Assembly: GCF_003253545.1 (NCBI RefSeq)
Contig: NZ_QKYV01000004.1
Coordinates: 62,001 to 126,000 of the forward strand
Reading direction: 5' to 3'
Length of the DNA stretch: 64,000 bases
Origin: Mesonia algae
Lineage (GTDB): Bacteria; Bacteroidota; Bacteroidia; Flavobacteriales; Flavobacteriaceae
In this document: positions 52,858 to 62,377 of the stretch, in pieces
Position numbering within the stretch: position 1 is the first letter of the stretch
Layout: each line of letters starts with the position of its first letter
Program-made: the position numbers and the translations under genes
The notes under the pieces: model-generated
Database searches by the model: none
What the model saw: the letters and a program-made list of their open reading frames with translations, nothing else
Told to the model about the DNA's origin: nothing

Positions 52858-55239
52858 TTATCTATTTAAATAAACCCAACCTTTATAGGGGCCAAATTTT
52901 GGATCTTTGAGATTTAATAAATAAAAATAAGTTCCTGTCGGTAATTTTTTTCCAACATTATTTAAACCTTTATTACTGGTGCCATCCCAAGGATCTACGT
53001 TGTTATTACCTTTATAAATTAGACTTCCGTAGCGGTTAAATATTTGAAGTTCAAAATTTTCAAAAATATCATAGAGTCCTTTAATAAAAAAAGTATCATT
53101 GATGCCATCTCCGTTTGGGGAGAATCCTTCAGGAATAAATGGTTCACAATGTTCTGTAGAAACATTGAAAAAGTAAATTTGCTGACACTTATTTGGTAGA
53201 TTACTATCTATTCTTACATAAATAGTTTGCGGATTTATGATATTACTAAATGATAAGGGTGAATTAATAGCATTTTCAAAATTGTTTGCATCTAAAAAAT
53301 TTAAAAAATATCCTGAAATCCATTCATCTGAGGATAAAATAATTTGTTGTGAAATCTCACTTAAATCAAAATCATTGGAATCAAAACCAATATCACACTT
53401 TAAATCTCCATCGATCTCTGTAACCTCAATATCTTCAACTGAAAGAATAAAAGATGTAATATCCATGCAATCTTCAAAATTTGAATTAGTTAGAGATGCA
53501 TAAATGGTTTGTGGATTATTGGTATTTTCAAAAAAACCAGGATTCATAACAGGATTCGTACCATTATATGCGTCGGTTTGAGTGGAGTAGTAATTAATAT
53601 TAATATTTTGTTGATTATTTATGATTAGACTGTTATTTTGGGTTAGGTCAAAAGTAGCTAAACCGTCAATTTCATTAGAATCGCACACAAAAAGGTCTTC
53701 AGGGTTTCCAGCTATCGGTAAATCATGTATGATTAAGAAAAAGGAATCAATTTCATAGCAATCTGGATCTGTTAAAGATTGGATTTTGATAAATATTTCT
53801 TGAGGATTCTGAGTGTTTTGATATTCAGTTGTGTTGAGTATTGGGTCGTTATCATTTTCTGCATCATTTAGCGATAAGAAATAATTTACAATTGAATTGG
53901 TCTGGTTACCTAAAGCTAAGGCCGTGTTAGTTGTGAAATCAAAAGATTCGATGTTATCGTTGCTTGCGTCGTCGCAAATTTCAATATTTAAAGGAGGAGA
54001 AGCAATACCAATATATATTAAATGTGCGGAAACAGAGGTTATATTGTTATTTGGATTAAGCTCTGAAATTATAGTATTACCCTGATTGTTTAAATTAGTT
54101 CTTACTTCTAGATTAAAATTTTCAGGAATTGAAGAGGGAATAGTTAAACTAATTTGAAAATTATCGAACTCTCCAACAGGGATGATATTCGGGGTGAACA
54201 CTTCATCTAATAATAAATTGTTAGCAAAGAAGGTAACAGAGATTCCACTAGGTAACACATCTGTTCCGTTAAAATTGTCAATGCTATAATCTACTAGAAT
54301 TTCTCTTGAGTTACAAGTAATTGTAGTTTCATCTATATTTACTGCAGGGTCTGGTAAGGTGCTATTAAATACGGTAACAACACTATTTACCATTACATAG
54401 TCTGCTGAAGATGTTAATTCAATCGTAGCAAAAGTATCTCCAATGTTGATGAAGCTTTCTACCCCGTATACATCAAGATCCATGTTATATAGATCTGTCG
54501 CTCCTGTGAAACTGTTGGTGCCATTGAAAGCATTATCTGCAGGGTTAAGCGAATTGCTTAATACATTTCCGTTAATCCTCAATTCTTCATTATCGGCTAA
54601 AGAAGCATCACCTTCCCAGGCTAGAAAACCAATTTTAGCCCCTTCAGTATCAATTACATTTAAATTATCTAATTGAAAGTCTATACTATTGTTCTGAAAA
54701 TTTCCTACTAACTCAAAACCATCATATAAGTTAATTTGATTGAGGGGAAGTGATAAATCTTTATAAACAATTATAATACTCCAGCCTCCAAAATTTACCC
54801 CATTATTACAATGAGATGGGTTTATAAAGTCTTCCAAATCTAATTCATCAATGGTATAATTTGTATTTCCTTGACTTTCTACAATTGTAGTAATATTAGC
54901 GAATGCAGCAAAAAAGTCTAAACCATTAACAATTAAACTAAACTCTCTTTGAGAAGTAACAATTTGATTGTTAACCAAAATTTCAAAATCTCCAGTACCA
55001 GAACCAGCCCAATAAATATAAGCAGCTTCTATCTCTTGTCCAGGATTCAGGGAAAGTGTAGCTGAAGAGCTTGTTAATATTTCACAATCTGAATTTACTT
55101 CATTTTCTTCAATATTTAATGTATTTCCAATGGCTGTATAATCATACTGACCATTAAATTGTGTGTATAACTCAATGTTTTGACTATTAGCTGAATAAAA
55201 AAAGAATGTAATAAAAAAGAATAGTAATGGTTTTTTCAT
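52858..55239 (-). CDS. T9SS type B sorted (gliding motility-associated C-terminal domain) protein
   Basis: 793 residues with signal peptide (MKKPLLFFFITFFFYSANSQ). Middle region is beta-rich with several Ig-like modules and repeated ECDDNNDG/ICDD-type motifs (CDDASNDNIESFDFT, CDSNEIDGLATFDL, CDIGFDSNDFDLS), each about 95 residues apart. C-terminal type B domain: PEGFSPNGDGINDTFFIKGL, FELQIFNRYGSLIYKGN, LPTGTYFYLLNLKD. The tail differs from those of its two neighbours, being of the SPNGDG sub-type. A TATCTTTA box (55259-55266) lies about 20 bases upstream. Confidence 0.9.
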   Translation of the reverse strand: MKKPLLFFFITFFFYSANSQNIELYTQFNGQYDYTAIGNTLNIEENEVNSDCEILTSSSATLSLNPGQEIEAAYIYWAGSGTGDFEILVNNQIVTSQREFSLIVNGLDFFAAFANITTIVESQGNTNYTIDELDLEDFINPSHCNNGVNFGGWSIIIVYKDLSLPLNQINLYDGFELVGNFQNNSIDFQLDNLNVIDTEGAKIGFLAWEGDASLADNEELRINGNVLSNSLNPADNAFNGTNSFTGATDLYNMDLDVYGVESFINIGDTFATIELTSSADYVMVNSVVTVFNSTLPDPAVNIDETTITCNSREILVDYSIDNFNGTDVLPSGISVTFFANNLLLDEVFTPNIIPVGEFDNFQISLTIPSSIPENFNLEVRTNLNNQGNTIISELNPNNNITSVSAHLIYIGIASPPLNIEICDDASNDNIESFDFTTNTALALGNQTNSIVNYFLSLNDAENDNDPILNTTEYQNTQNPQEIFIKIQSLTDPDCYEIDSFFLIIHDLPIAGNPEDLFVCDSNEIDGLATFDLTQNNSLIINNQQNININYYSTQTDAYNGTNPVMNPGFFENTNNPQTIYASLTNSNFEDCMDITSFILSVEDIEVTEIDGDLKCDIGFDSNDFDLSEISQQIILSSDEWISGYFLNFLDANNFENAINSPLSFSNIINPQTIYVRIDSNLPNKCQQIYFFNVSTEHCEPFIPEGFSPNGDGINDTFFIKGLYDIFENFELQIFNRYGSLIYKGNNNVDPWDGTSNKGLNNVGKKLPTGTYFYLLNLKDPKFGPYKGWVYLNR

Positions 55240-55280
55240 AGGGAAGAATTTACTTCCCTAAAGATAGCATTTTTTTTAAG

Positions 55281-58154
55281 TTATCTTATTAGCGAGAAAT
55301 TACCTGTAAAAACCTGTCCGTCTTCTAAAATAACCTTGTACCAATAATCGTTAGAAGGCATATTTTTTCCATTATAGCGGCCATCCCAACCTAGTGAATT
55401 TCCTTTAAGACCCGCTAAAAGTTTACCAAAGCGATCATAAATATAAATTTTAGCGTTTGATAAATTACTTTCATATTTTCCTAAAATCGTCCAGCGGTCA
55501 TTGAACCCATCTTGATTTGGAGTAAAAAACTTCATTATGTTTTTAACACCTACTGTTTTTTTTGAAATACCGCAACCATTGATATCTCTTACATAAATAC
55601 TGTAAATACCAGGTTTTAACCCATCAAAATGAGGTTCGGGTTGATATGGTCCTAAGCTATTATTTAACGCATATTCATAGCTTCCAACCGAATTTTCATT
55701 TAAGAGTATGTTTAAACTATTATTTTCAGAAAAATCATTAACCTTAACCTCAAAACTAGCTTTGTTAGATGCTTTTATAGTAATATTTCTTGTTTGGCTG
55801 CAGCCGAATTGATCTGTAACTGTTACACTATGAGTAGTGATTTCATTAGTTTCAATGGTTTCGCTAGTTTTTCCACTTGGGCTCCATAAATAAGTATAGT
55901 TACTAGTTAAATTGGAGGGAATACCAGAATTCAATTCTATTTTTTGCGGTAGGTCTTCTAGGCAATAAATTATTTCAGGTATATCTTCTCCAATAGGAAT
56001 AGGTTCATAGACTTCTAAATTCACTTTTAAAATGTCATTACAACCTAAAGAAGTGTCTATTCGTAAATAAAGTGTTTGATTAAAAGGGTTTTCATTTTCA
56101 AACGAATTTTGATTCTCTATAGGATTGACTTGCGAAACTGCATTTTCTATGCTTGTATAAAAAATTCCGTTAAGGTTTTGATTGTTGTTAATTGCATTAT
56201 CTTCAATTTCAGATAAATTAAAAATTTCGATACCTGAATCATTTGTAGGACAAAGACTTTTAGTGATTTCTGTATTTTGTATAATTACAACCTCTAATTC
56301 TACTGTTGCTATTTTTGAACATCCTGTTTGATTGTCAAATACTTTTACATATAGAATTTGAGGATTTGATGTGTTTTGATAATTGGTAATGTTATTAATA
56401 GCATTATTTTCATTTTCTGCTTCAGGAAAAGTTTCGAAAAATGAAGCTTCTATATTGGAAGAGGTTTCTATATCTGGATTTACCTTGCTATAAATACTTT
56501 CTAAGTTGAATAATGAAGTAGGTTGTGAGTTTAAAGAACAGTTTAAATATTCTACATTATTTGCGGTAGGAAAATCATTATATATTATCGTAGCAATACC
56601 TTTAAAAGGGCATTCTCCATTATTAGGTTCGATCTCTAATTTATAGGTGTTTGAATAGGGTAGTGTTTGAGTAGTATCAAAACTAGTATCTAAAGTATTG
56701 TCAACTTCTCCGGGAATTAATTGACCATCTTTATACCAAGAATAAGTTGCTCCGGGTATATTTTGATAGGATAAACTATAATTCTCTTGTGGACAAAGTT
56801 TAAGTTCTGTAACTATATTTTCATCATCTCCATCTATGATGTTTATCGTATTGAGAAAGAAAGACTGGATAAACGGTGGTAAACCAAATGTAGAGCTATT
56901 TCCGTTAAGGCTAATTGCTCCGTTTGTAGTAGATTGAGAATAGTCAACATTGGCAGCATCAGCTTCTGGATTATTGATTACCGCTAGAACATTACTGCCG
57001 ATTATAGATTTGTAAATTTTTCCATTTGAAGCTAATTGTAATGCGGTTGCAGATGATCCAGTTGCTCCAGGAATAGACTGAATACTGTTAGGAATATCAT
57101 TACTTTCTAAATCCCATTGGTATAGATTGAGTGTGTTTTGTTGAGTAGTTGTTGCATAAGCCTTTTTGGTGTTCATCGAAAACTCAACCCCATAAGCGTT
57201 AACATTTTCTATTAAAGCAGTACTGTTTGAAACGGTTCCTGTGATAGGATCAAAATCAGACAAATAAACACCACCGTCATCCCAATCTTCATTTCCATTT
57301 TGGTTAAATGTCCTAGTATTATGGGCTATTAGTATTTTTTCTCCATTTGGAGATGCTTTCATATAGCCTAAAGCACTGCGTCTGTAGGAGGCTATTGGTA
57401 TATTAGGACCGGTTTGAGAAATGATAGGAGTAGTGTCAACACCAGAAGCATCTATCTTAAAAGCATAAAATTTATCAATAAAGTGCGTCATTAACCAGAT
57501 AGAATTACAATCTGCACCCTTAACAGCTGTAATTTTTTCTGAACACTTATATTTTATTTCTTCAGCATCACTGGGGTCATAAGTGATCAATGGCATATTT
57601 TTTTCCGTGGCAACAATATCACCTAAACCGCCATTAAGGTTCATATCTACCAACGAATAATTAAGACCATTATTAAAGCCATCATCATCTTGCGGAATGG
57701 TTCCATTAATATCGGTATAAGTAGGAATAGAGTTTCCACTGGCATCTGCTGGTCCTTGATTAGGGTAGGCATTGGCATTTTCATGATGAGGTTCATCTAC
57801 TGTGAAAATGTAATACAAATCATCATTGGTAGGGTGAGGAACGATAAGACCGCTAGAAGTACTGGAAGGATCACCTAATAATCCTGAACCACCAAAATAA
57901 TTGGCATTTGCCATAATTTGGTGGTTTCTATTCCATACTGTTCTACCATCGGTATAAAAAAGTAGCTGACCATTTTCGTTAGAGATGGAGGAACAGCCTT
58001 CATTGGTATTCACTTGTCCGTTATTTAAAGCGGAAGGAGGAGACGTGTTAAAATTAACACCTGCATTGTTTCCAAAGTACCAAGTGTTGGCTTCTCCTTG
58101 TGCGTAAACTCCAATAGAGAATAGAACAAGAAAGAGATTCAATAAAGATTTCAT
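55281..58154 (-). CDS. T9SS type B sorted protein with WD/beta-propeller-like N-terminus
   Basis: 957 residues with signal peptide (about 1-20). The N-terminal 400 residues are a bacterial beta-propeller-like region (NTWYFGNNAGVNFN, NGQLLFYTDGRTVWNRNHQI, GYMKASPNGEKILIAHNTR). Ig-like modules follow, with CDEDNDG-like repeats at about 440-870. The last 90 residues are the type B sorting domain (MKFFTPNQDGFNDRWTILG, IYDRFGKLLAGLKGN, NGKNMPSNDYWYKVIL). The last 130 residues are closely like those of the first tandem gene (50432), so these two are paralogues. It ends 41 bases before the middle gene starts. Confidence 0.9.
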   Translation of the reverse strand: MKSLLNLFLVLFSIGVYAQGEANTWYFGNNAGVNFNTSPPSALNNGQVNTNEGCSSISNENGQLLFYTDGRTVWNRNHQIMANANYFGGSGLLGDPSSTSSGLIVPHPTNDDLYYIFTVDEPHHENANAYPNQGPADASGNSIPTYTDINGTIPQDDDGFNNGLNYSLVDMNLNGGLGDIVATEKNMPLITYDPSDAEEIKYKCSEKITAVKGADCNSIWLMTHFIDKFYAFKIDASGVDTTPIISQTGPNIPIASYRRSALGYMKASPNGEKILIAHNTRTFNQNGNEDWDDGGVYLSDFDPITGTVSNSTALIENVNAYGVEFSMNTKKAYATTTQQNTLNLYQWDLESNDIPNSIQSIPGATGSSATALQLASNGKIYKSIIGSNVLAVINNPEADAANVDYSQSTTNGAISLNGNSSTFGLPPFIQSFFLNTINIIDGDDENIVTELKLCPQENYSLSYQNIPGATYSWYKDGQLIPGEVDNTLDTSFDTTQTLPYSNTYKLEIEPNNGECPFKGIATIIYNDFPTANNVEYLNCSLNSQPTSLFNLESIYSKVNPDIETSSNIEASFFETFPEAENENNAINNITNYQNTSNPQILYVKVFDNQTGCSKIATVELEVVIIQNTEITKSLCPTNDSGIEIFNLSEIEDNAINNNQNLNGIFYTSIENAVSQVNPIENQNSFENENPFNQTLYLRIDTSLGCNDILKVNLEVYEPIPIGEDIPEIIYCLEDLPQKIELNSGIPSNLTSNYTYLWSPSGKTSETIETNEITTHSVTVTDQFGCSQTRNITIKASNKASFEVKVNDFSENNSLNILLNENSVGSYEYALNNSLGPYQPEPHFDGLKPGIYSIYVRDINGCGISKKTVGVKNIMKFFTPNQDGFNDRWTILGKYESNLSNAKIYIYDRFGKLLAGLKGNSLGWDGRYNGKNMPSNDYWYKVILEDGQVFTGNFSLIR

Positions 58155-58168
58155 GGAGCAATTTTCCC

Positions 58169-58176
58169 CAAAAATA
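58169..58176 (-). promoter_or_regulatory. -7 element of the largest type B gene
   Basis: TATTTTTG on the minus strand matches TAnnTTTG, 14 bases before the ATG at 58154, in the 32-base gap after the ABC permease gene. Confidence 0.45.
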
Positions 58177-58186
58177 ATACTTTTAA

Positions 58187-59023
58187 TTATAAATCTCTCT
58201 TTTTAAGCAGTGTAAGTGAACCCCATATAAATATGGCTGTCCAGCCTAAAACAATGATAACTTGATACCAGTGTACCGCATAATCAAACGCAACATCAGT
58301 TTGAAGTTGATTGGCAGCAGATTGTATAATATTTAATCGAGTAAAAGGTTGCTTTACCAAATTAGCCATAGATTCTAATGGTAAAAATTGAGAAATATAT
58401 TCGGTAGTTACGGCATCTTTTAATATAAGAAAACGTAGAACGCCTATAATAATACTTTCAAAAATCCACCAAACAAATAGAAATCCTAATGCAAAAGCAG
58501 ATCGTTTTACCAAAACGCCTAAAAATAAACAAAAACTAAAAAAGCCTAAAAGCTTAACGAAGTATGCCAGTAAGTATTCTAAATCAGAAAAAATAATCCC
58601 AATTTCAGTATAATCAGAAAAAATTAAACCTAAGATTAATGAGACTATAAATATAAAAACAGTGGAAATGAGTGAAAATGAAGCAACAACATAAAATTTA
58701 GATAGAATAAATTCCTTTTTACTTAAACCATCGATTAAATTTTGCTTAAGAGTACGATTACTATATTCATTAGAAATAAGAGAAACTATAACTATAGCTA
58801 AGAAAATTTTTAATAACGCTGCGCAATACGTGTTAAAGTGCCAAATGTAAGGGAAATTAAAAATTCCTTGATCGGCAATATGAATTTCTGCACCAAATAA
58901 ATTAAATTTAATAGAGGCGATGAGAGCGATCAAGGTAAATAAGCCAAAATAAATAATAGATAATACTTTAGCAGATCTACTGTAGCGTAATTTTTGGAAT
59001 TCTATTGTGAGTAATCGTAACAT
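58187..59023 (-). CDS. ABC transporter permease subunit
   Basis: 278 residues with about six transmembrane helices (near 22-40, 63-85, 112-135, 145-165, 170-190 and 245-268), the ABC-2 permease layout with an extracytoplasmic loop of some 40 residues after the fifth. Its start codon abuts the stop of the ATPase gene, so the two are translated together. Substrate unknown; such pairs export small hydrophobic molecules or lipids, or act in gliding-related envelope functions in this phylum. Confidence 0.9.
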   Translation of the reverse strand: MLRLLTIEFQKLRYSRSAKVLSIIYFGLFTLIALIASIKFNLFGAEIHIADQGIFNFPYIWHFNTYCAALLKIFLAIVIVSLISNEYSNRTLKQNLIDGLSKKEFILSKFYVVASFSLISTVFIFIVSLILGLIFSDYTEIGIIFSDLEYLLAYFVKLLGFFSFCLFLGVLVKRSAFALGFLFVWWIFESIIIGVLRFLILKDAVTTEYISQFLPLESMANLVKQPFTRLNIIQSAANQLQTDVAFDYAVHWYQVIIVLGWTAIFIWGSLTLLKKRDL

Positions 59024-59932
59024 CTAGGCGCTTTTTTGATTGGTTAATTGTAAGAATTGCTGTTCTAAGCTCTCTCTTTTCTTTACTAAATGAGAAAGAA
59101 TAATTCCTTTATCTATAAGTATTTTATGAAGCTCTTCGGCCTCCATAGGTTTAGTTAGAATAGCTGTAAAAAAATCATCTTCTTGATTTTTCTTTACGGA
59201 ATCGAATAAATTAGTTTCCGTTAAGGCATTTTTTAGAACCTCCATATTACTACTTCTCAATTCAAAGAAACCATGATTTGCATTTAATTGATCAACAGGA
59301 CCAGCGTAGAGCTTAACTCCCTTTCTAATTATAACTACATGATTACAAACTTTTTCTACTTCGTCTAGTAAATGTGAAGCCAATAGTATGGTAGTTCCTG
59401 TAGAGGCAATTTTTCTTATAATCTCTCTTATTTGATGAATTCCTTGTGGATCTAATCCATTAGTTGGTTCATCTAAAATAAGAATTTCAGGGTCATTAAG
59501 TAAGGCAGAAGCAATAGCTAAACGCTGTTTCATACCCAATGAAAAGGTTTGAAACTTACTGTTTTTTCGATCTAATAATCCAACAATTTCTAGCTTTTCC
59601 TCGATTTTAGCATCGGTCACATTTTTTATCTTGCATACCAAATCTAAATTTTGGGCTGCTGTCATATAAGGGTAAAAATTTGGTCTTTCTATAATGGCAC
59701 CAACTTTTTTTAAGGCTTCGTGAGTGGTATCATTTCCATCAAACCAATGAAAATCTCCGCTGGTTTTATTAACCACATTTAAAACCATTCCTAGGGTGGT
59801 AGATTTACCACTACCGTTAGGGCCTAAAATTCCGTAGACATTTCCTTTCTCAATGGTAAAAGATAAATTATCTACGGCAGTAATGGGGCCAAATTTTTTT
59901 GTGAGGTTGTTAATCGTAAGAATTGTTTTCAA
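59024..59932 (-). CDS. ABC transporter ATP-binding subunit
   Basis: 302 residues with a TTG start (59930-59932), no ATG being available. Walker A GPNGSGKST (37-45), Q-loop, signature FSLGMKQRLAIAS, Walker B LILDEPTNGLDP and the H-loop (LLASHLLDE). C-terminal 80 residues are the accessory domain of ABC-2 exporters (ELRSSNMEVLKNALTET). Partner of the permease gene that follows at zero spacing. Confidence 0.94.
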   Translation of the reverse strand: MKTILTINNLTKKFGPITAVDNLSFTIEKGNVYGILGPNGSGKSTTLGMVLNVVNKTSGDFHWFDGNDTTHEALKKVGAIIERPNFYPYMTAAQNLDLVCKIKNVTDAKIEEKLEIVGLLDRKNSKFQTFSLGMKQRLAIASALLNDPEILILDEPTNGLDPQGIHQIREIIRKIASTGTTILLASHLLDEVEKVCNHVVIIRKGVKLYAGPVDQLNANHGFFELRSSNMEVLKNALTETNLFDSVKKNQEDDFFTAILTKPMEAEELHKILIDKGIILSHLVKKRESLEQQFLQLTNQKSA

Positions 59933-60002
59933 AATAAGATCGATTTTCTAATACGACGTCTAAGTTAACGTTTTGTTACAGTGATTTTACAAAATAGAAT
60001 GC

Positions 60003-60010
60003 TATTTTTG
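60003..60010 (+). promoter_or_regulatory. -7 element of the kinase-like gene
   Basis: TATTTTTG matches TAnnTTTG, 16 bases before the ATG at 60027. A TTG occurs at 59973-59975 with a spacer near 27 bases, longer than usual. Confidence 0.45.
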
Positions 60011-60026
60011 AAAAAACCGAAAATCA

Positions 60027-61094
60027 ATGGATGAGAAGTTGATGTCAAAAAAAAAGCCTAGTTTTCCTATAAATGAAAGGCTTAGCAAATATTTGATCAA
60101 GCACAATCGAAATACAAAAATCCCAGTTTTCTATGAGGATTTACTTAGGTTTTCGGGTTCGATCGTGGTTTACGATCAACATGATGAAGACACACTTTGG
60201 GTACGTTGTTATTATCCAGATCATGAACGCACCGAAATTGACAATAGTCTTAAGCGAGTATATACTATTCTACACTCTGATGGTAGTGATGATTCTTTTG
60301 AATTTTTAAATGTAGATGCCATTGATTATTGCACATTTGGAAATTCTAAACCTTTTCGCGTTAAGGTGAGAAATATTTTAAATGATAGTTACACTTACTT
60401 TTATGTAAAAAAAGCAGATGCCTCTAGAATCTACGGATTAGAGTTTGAACATATTCTTTCCCCGCACCGTATTAACTTTCTTATTTATAAGGAAACTCTT
60501 ATAGAAGAACACATTGCTGGAATACCAGGTGACGTTTTTATAGAGGAAAAACTACAAGAGTGCGATGAGCGAGAAAAAACCCAAATCGCTAAGCAGTTTG
60601 TAAAATTTAACGAGCGCTGTACCTTACGTTTATTGGGAGACATGCGATCATATAATTATGTTGTGATTCCTACACACGATTTTGATCATGTTGCTTACCA
60701 AATAAGAGCCATAGATTTTGATCAACAATGTTATGAGGGTAAATTAAAAGTGTACCGACCACAATTTTTTAAAGAGAATTATGAAATGGTAATGCTTGTT
60801 GCTAATAAACTAGAGCAAAGCTCGATTGAGCAATACCGAAGAGAAGAACGCTCTCAAGTAGCTAAAAGATTAATTACCTCTCAAAAAAGATATAAAGAAT
60901 TGATTCGTTGTATGACGCAAGATTCTATTTCTACCGATAAAAATGTAAAAAGACTTAAAGCCGATTTGGTTGAATTCTCTAAAGATGTAAAATTTAGACG
61001 AGCGAAAACTATGGGACATATATTAAAAACTGCTTTAGATTTTGTAAAACGTAATTATGTAGATACCAATACGAAAGAAATTATGGAGTTTTAA
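60027..61094 (+). CDS. Conserved protein of unknown function with kinase-like motifs
   Basis: 355 residues (350 if translation starts at the second ATG, 60042), no signal peptide, cytosolic. I know no characterised homologue. The C-terminal half looks like a divergent kinase: candidate nucleotide Lys128/129 (YTYFYVKKAD), a Glu-bearing helix (GLEFEHIL), a loop LGDMRSYNYVV (203-213, D205 and N210) and IRAIDFDQQ (226-234, DFD). This order resembles the PI3/4-kinase and HipA catalytic pattern GDxxxxN then DFG/DFD. The C-terminal 85 residues are basic helices. Diverges from the ABC operon and ends at a strong terminator. Role unknown. Confidence 0.78.
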   Translation: MDEKLMSKKKPSFPINERLSKYLIKHNRNTKIPVFYEDLLRFSGSIVVYDQHDEDTLWVRCYYPDHERTEIDNSLKRVYTILHSDGSDDSFEFLNVDAIDYCTFGNSKPFRVKVRNILNDSYTYFYVKKADASRIYGLEFEHILSPHRINFLIYKETLIEEHIAGIPGDVFIEEKLQECDEREKTQIAKQFVKFNERCTLRLLGDMRSYNYVVIPTHDFDHVAYQIRAIDFDQQCYEGKLKVYRPQFFKENYEMVMLVANKLEQSSIEQYRREERSQVAKRLITSQKRYKELIRCMTQDSISTDKNVKRLKADLVEFSKDVKFRRAKTMGHILKTALDFVKRNYVDTNTKEIMEF

Positions 61095-61113
61095 TTTTCT
61101 GTAGTTTTAAAGC

Positions 61114-61156
61114 AAAAAAAAGGCAGCGATATAAATTATATTGCTGCCTTTTTTTT
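61114..61156. terminator. Bidirectional terminator
   Basis: GGCAGCGATATAA and TTATATTGCTGCC (one G-T pair) are flanked by A8 and T8. It lies between the kinase-like gene and the convergent NdpA-family gene. Confidence 0.92.
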
Positions 61157-61169
61157 ATATAAAATAAGA

Positions 61170-62228
61170 TTAGTTTTTTTCTTCTTTGTTGAAGTATACA
61201 AGGTAATAGTACATTTGTTTTTCTTCATCCCAACCTTTTTCAATAAATTTTTCAGCGCTTTCAGGATTAATAAAATCTAACTTAATTTGCATGTTAGTAT
61301 CTAAATTAATCACACTTTTAATTTTCTTTCTCGCAGAAGTTACTGCAGTATTAGAAACAGGAAACTCGGTTAAATCTTCAATCTTATATTTAGGAGCTTT
61401 CTCGGTTTTATAATTTTGAAATTCAGGAATCAAGTCTGGGTTTTCCATAACTTCGTTTAAGAAATTATTTTCTTGAAAGTTATCATTTTTAGCAAAATGA
61501 TTTACTGCGCGGTTCATAAACATTACCTCTTGTTGTTTATCTTCTGCAGGTAAAACCACATCTTTAGCAAAATCCTGACAAAATTTTAAATACTTTTTAG
61601 TATAGAAATTTTCATCTGCAAATACATCTACTCCCAAAAATTGCTCCAACCAATATTTAGTATCGTAGCGGTTAGAATCTATAGAAAGCACCTTGTAACC
61701 CTCTTCTTTATTTTTGTTGAAAATAATAGCTCCTTTATCTAGCTTATTTAAATTCACACCTTGTTGTAAAATAGCTTCCAAGTTTTCAGACTTTTCTTCA
61801 AACTGAAGAAAATCGTGCTTTAACTCAGATTTAAAAATACCCACGGCGTCAACTTTCTCGTTATCCAAAAGCATATTTTCAAAATATACCACGTATAATT
61901 CTCCGTTTTTAATGTGTGGATGTTTTCCTTCGTTAAAAAGCAACTGCGCTATTTTCTTCGAATTTTCATGAACGGTCCTGGGATCATTAAAAATTTCTGA
62001 ACAAGTATTGTATAAATCATGAAACTCCAAATCGGTTTCGTGTACAAATTGATAGTAATTCTCTTCCTTTTCTCTAAATGACTTCAAAAAATACTCTTTC
62101 AATAAAGAGTTAAGCTCGTCACTTATTACTAACGGAGACTGGGAAAGAAAAATCCCTTCATTTCTAGCTTTATTCCCCACGCGGTGAATAGAAAGCGACT
62201 CAATTTGAGCATTATATACGTTAATCAT
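61170..62228 (-). CDS. Nucleoid-associated protein, NdpA/YejK family
   Basis: 352 residues, close to the family's usual 330-350. It fits NdpA (37-kDa nucleoid-associated protein) by the N-terminal IESLSIHRVGNKARNEG, the central DLYVVYFENMLLDNE-like NGELYVVYFENML region and the KGAIIFNK segment. NdpA binds DNA in the nucleoid of E. coli; the exact role is unknown. No catalytic motif is expected. It ends near the shared terminator, and the interspersed hairpin repeat lies upstream of its start. Confidence 0.9.
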   Translation of the reverse strand: MINVYNAQIESLSIHRVGNKARNEGIFLSQSPLVISDELNSLLKEYFLKSFREKEENYYQFVHETDLEFHDLYNTCSEIFNDPRTVHENSKKIAQLLFNEGKHPHIKNGELYVVYFENMLLDNEKVDAVGIFKSELKHDFLQFEEKSENLEAILQQGVNLNKLDKGAIIFNKNKEEGYKVLSIDSNRYDTKYWLEQFLGVDVFADENFYTKKYLKFCQDFAKDVVLPAEDKQQEVMFMNRAVNHFAKNDNFQENNFLNEVMENPDLIPEFQNYKTEKAPKYKIEDLTEFPVSNTAVTSARKKIKSVINLDTNMQIKLDFINPESAEKFIEKGWDEEKQMYYYLVYFNKEEKN

Positions 62229-62259
62229 AGTGTTCTGTAAATTGAAATATTAATACTTT

Positions 62260-62359
62260 GGGCATTACCCTGCGGGTCGGGCTATTCGCTATATCTTTTT
62301 TAACAGCTTAGTGCTTCGCATAAGCAGTTAAAAAAGGATGCCGCTAATATCCCTAACGC
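62260..62359. repeat. Interspersed hairpin repeat
   Basis: A roughly 100-base element starting GGGCATTACCCTGCGGGTCGGGC and ending in ATATCCCTAACGC. Its middle is a long hairpin: TTTTTTAACAGCTTA (62296-62310) against TAAGCAGTTAAAAAA (62321-62335), with one internal mismatch and a ten-base loop. I recall this family, whose ends GGGCGTTACCC and CCCTAACGC are near-complementary, as being widely dispersed between genes in Flavobacteriaceae. It lies between the NdpA-family gene and the pRiA4b-like gene and may be transcribed as a 3' end structure. Confidence 0.7.
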
Positions 62360-62377
62360 AAAAAAATAGAGATTGAT

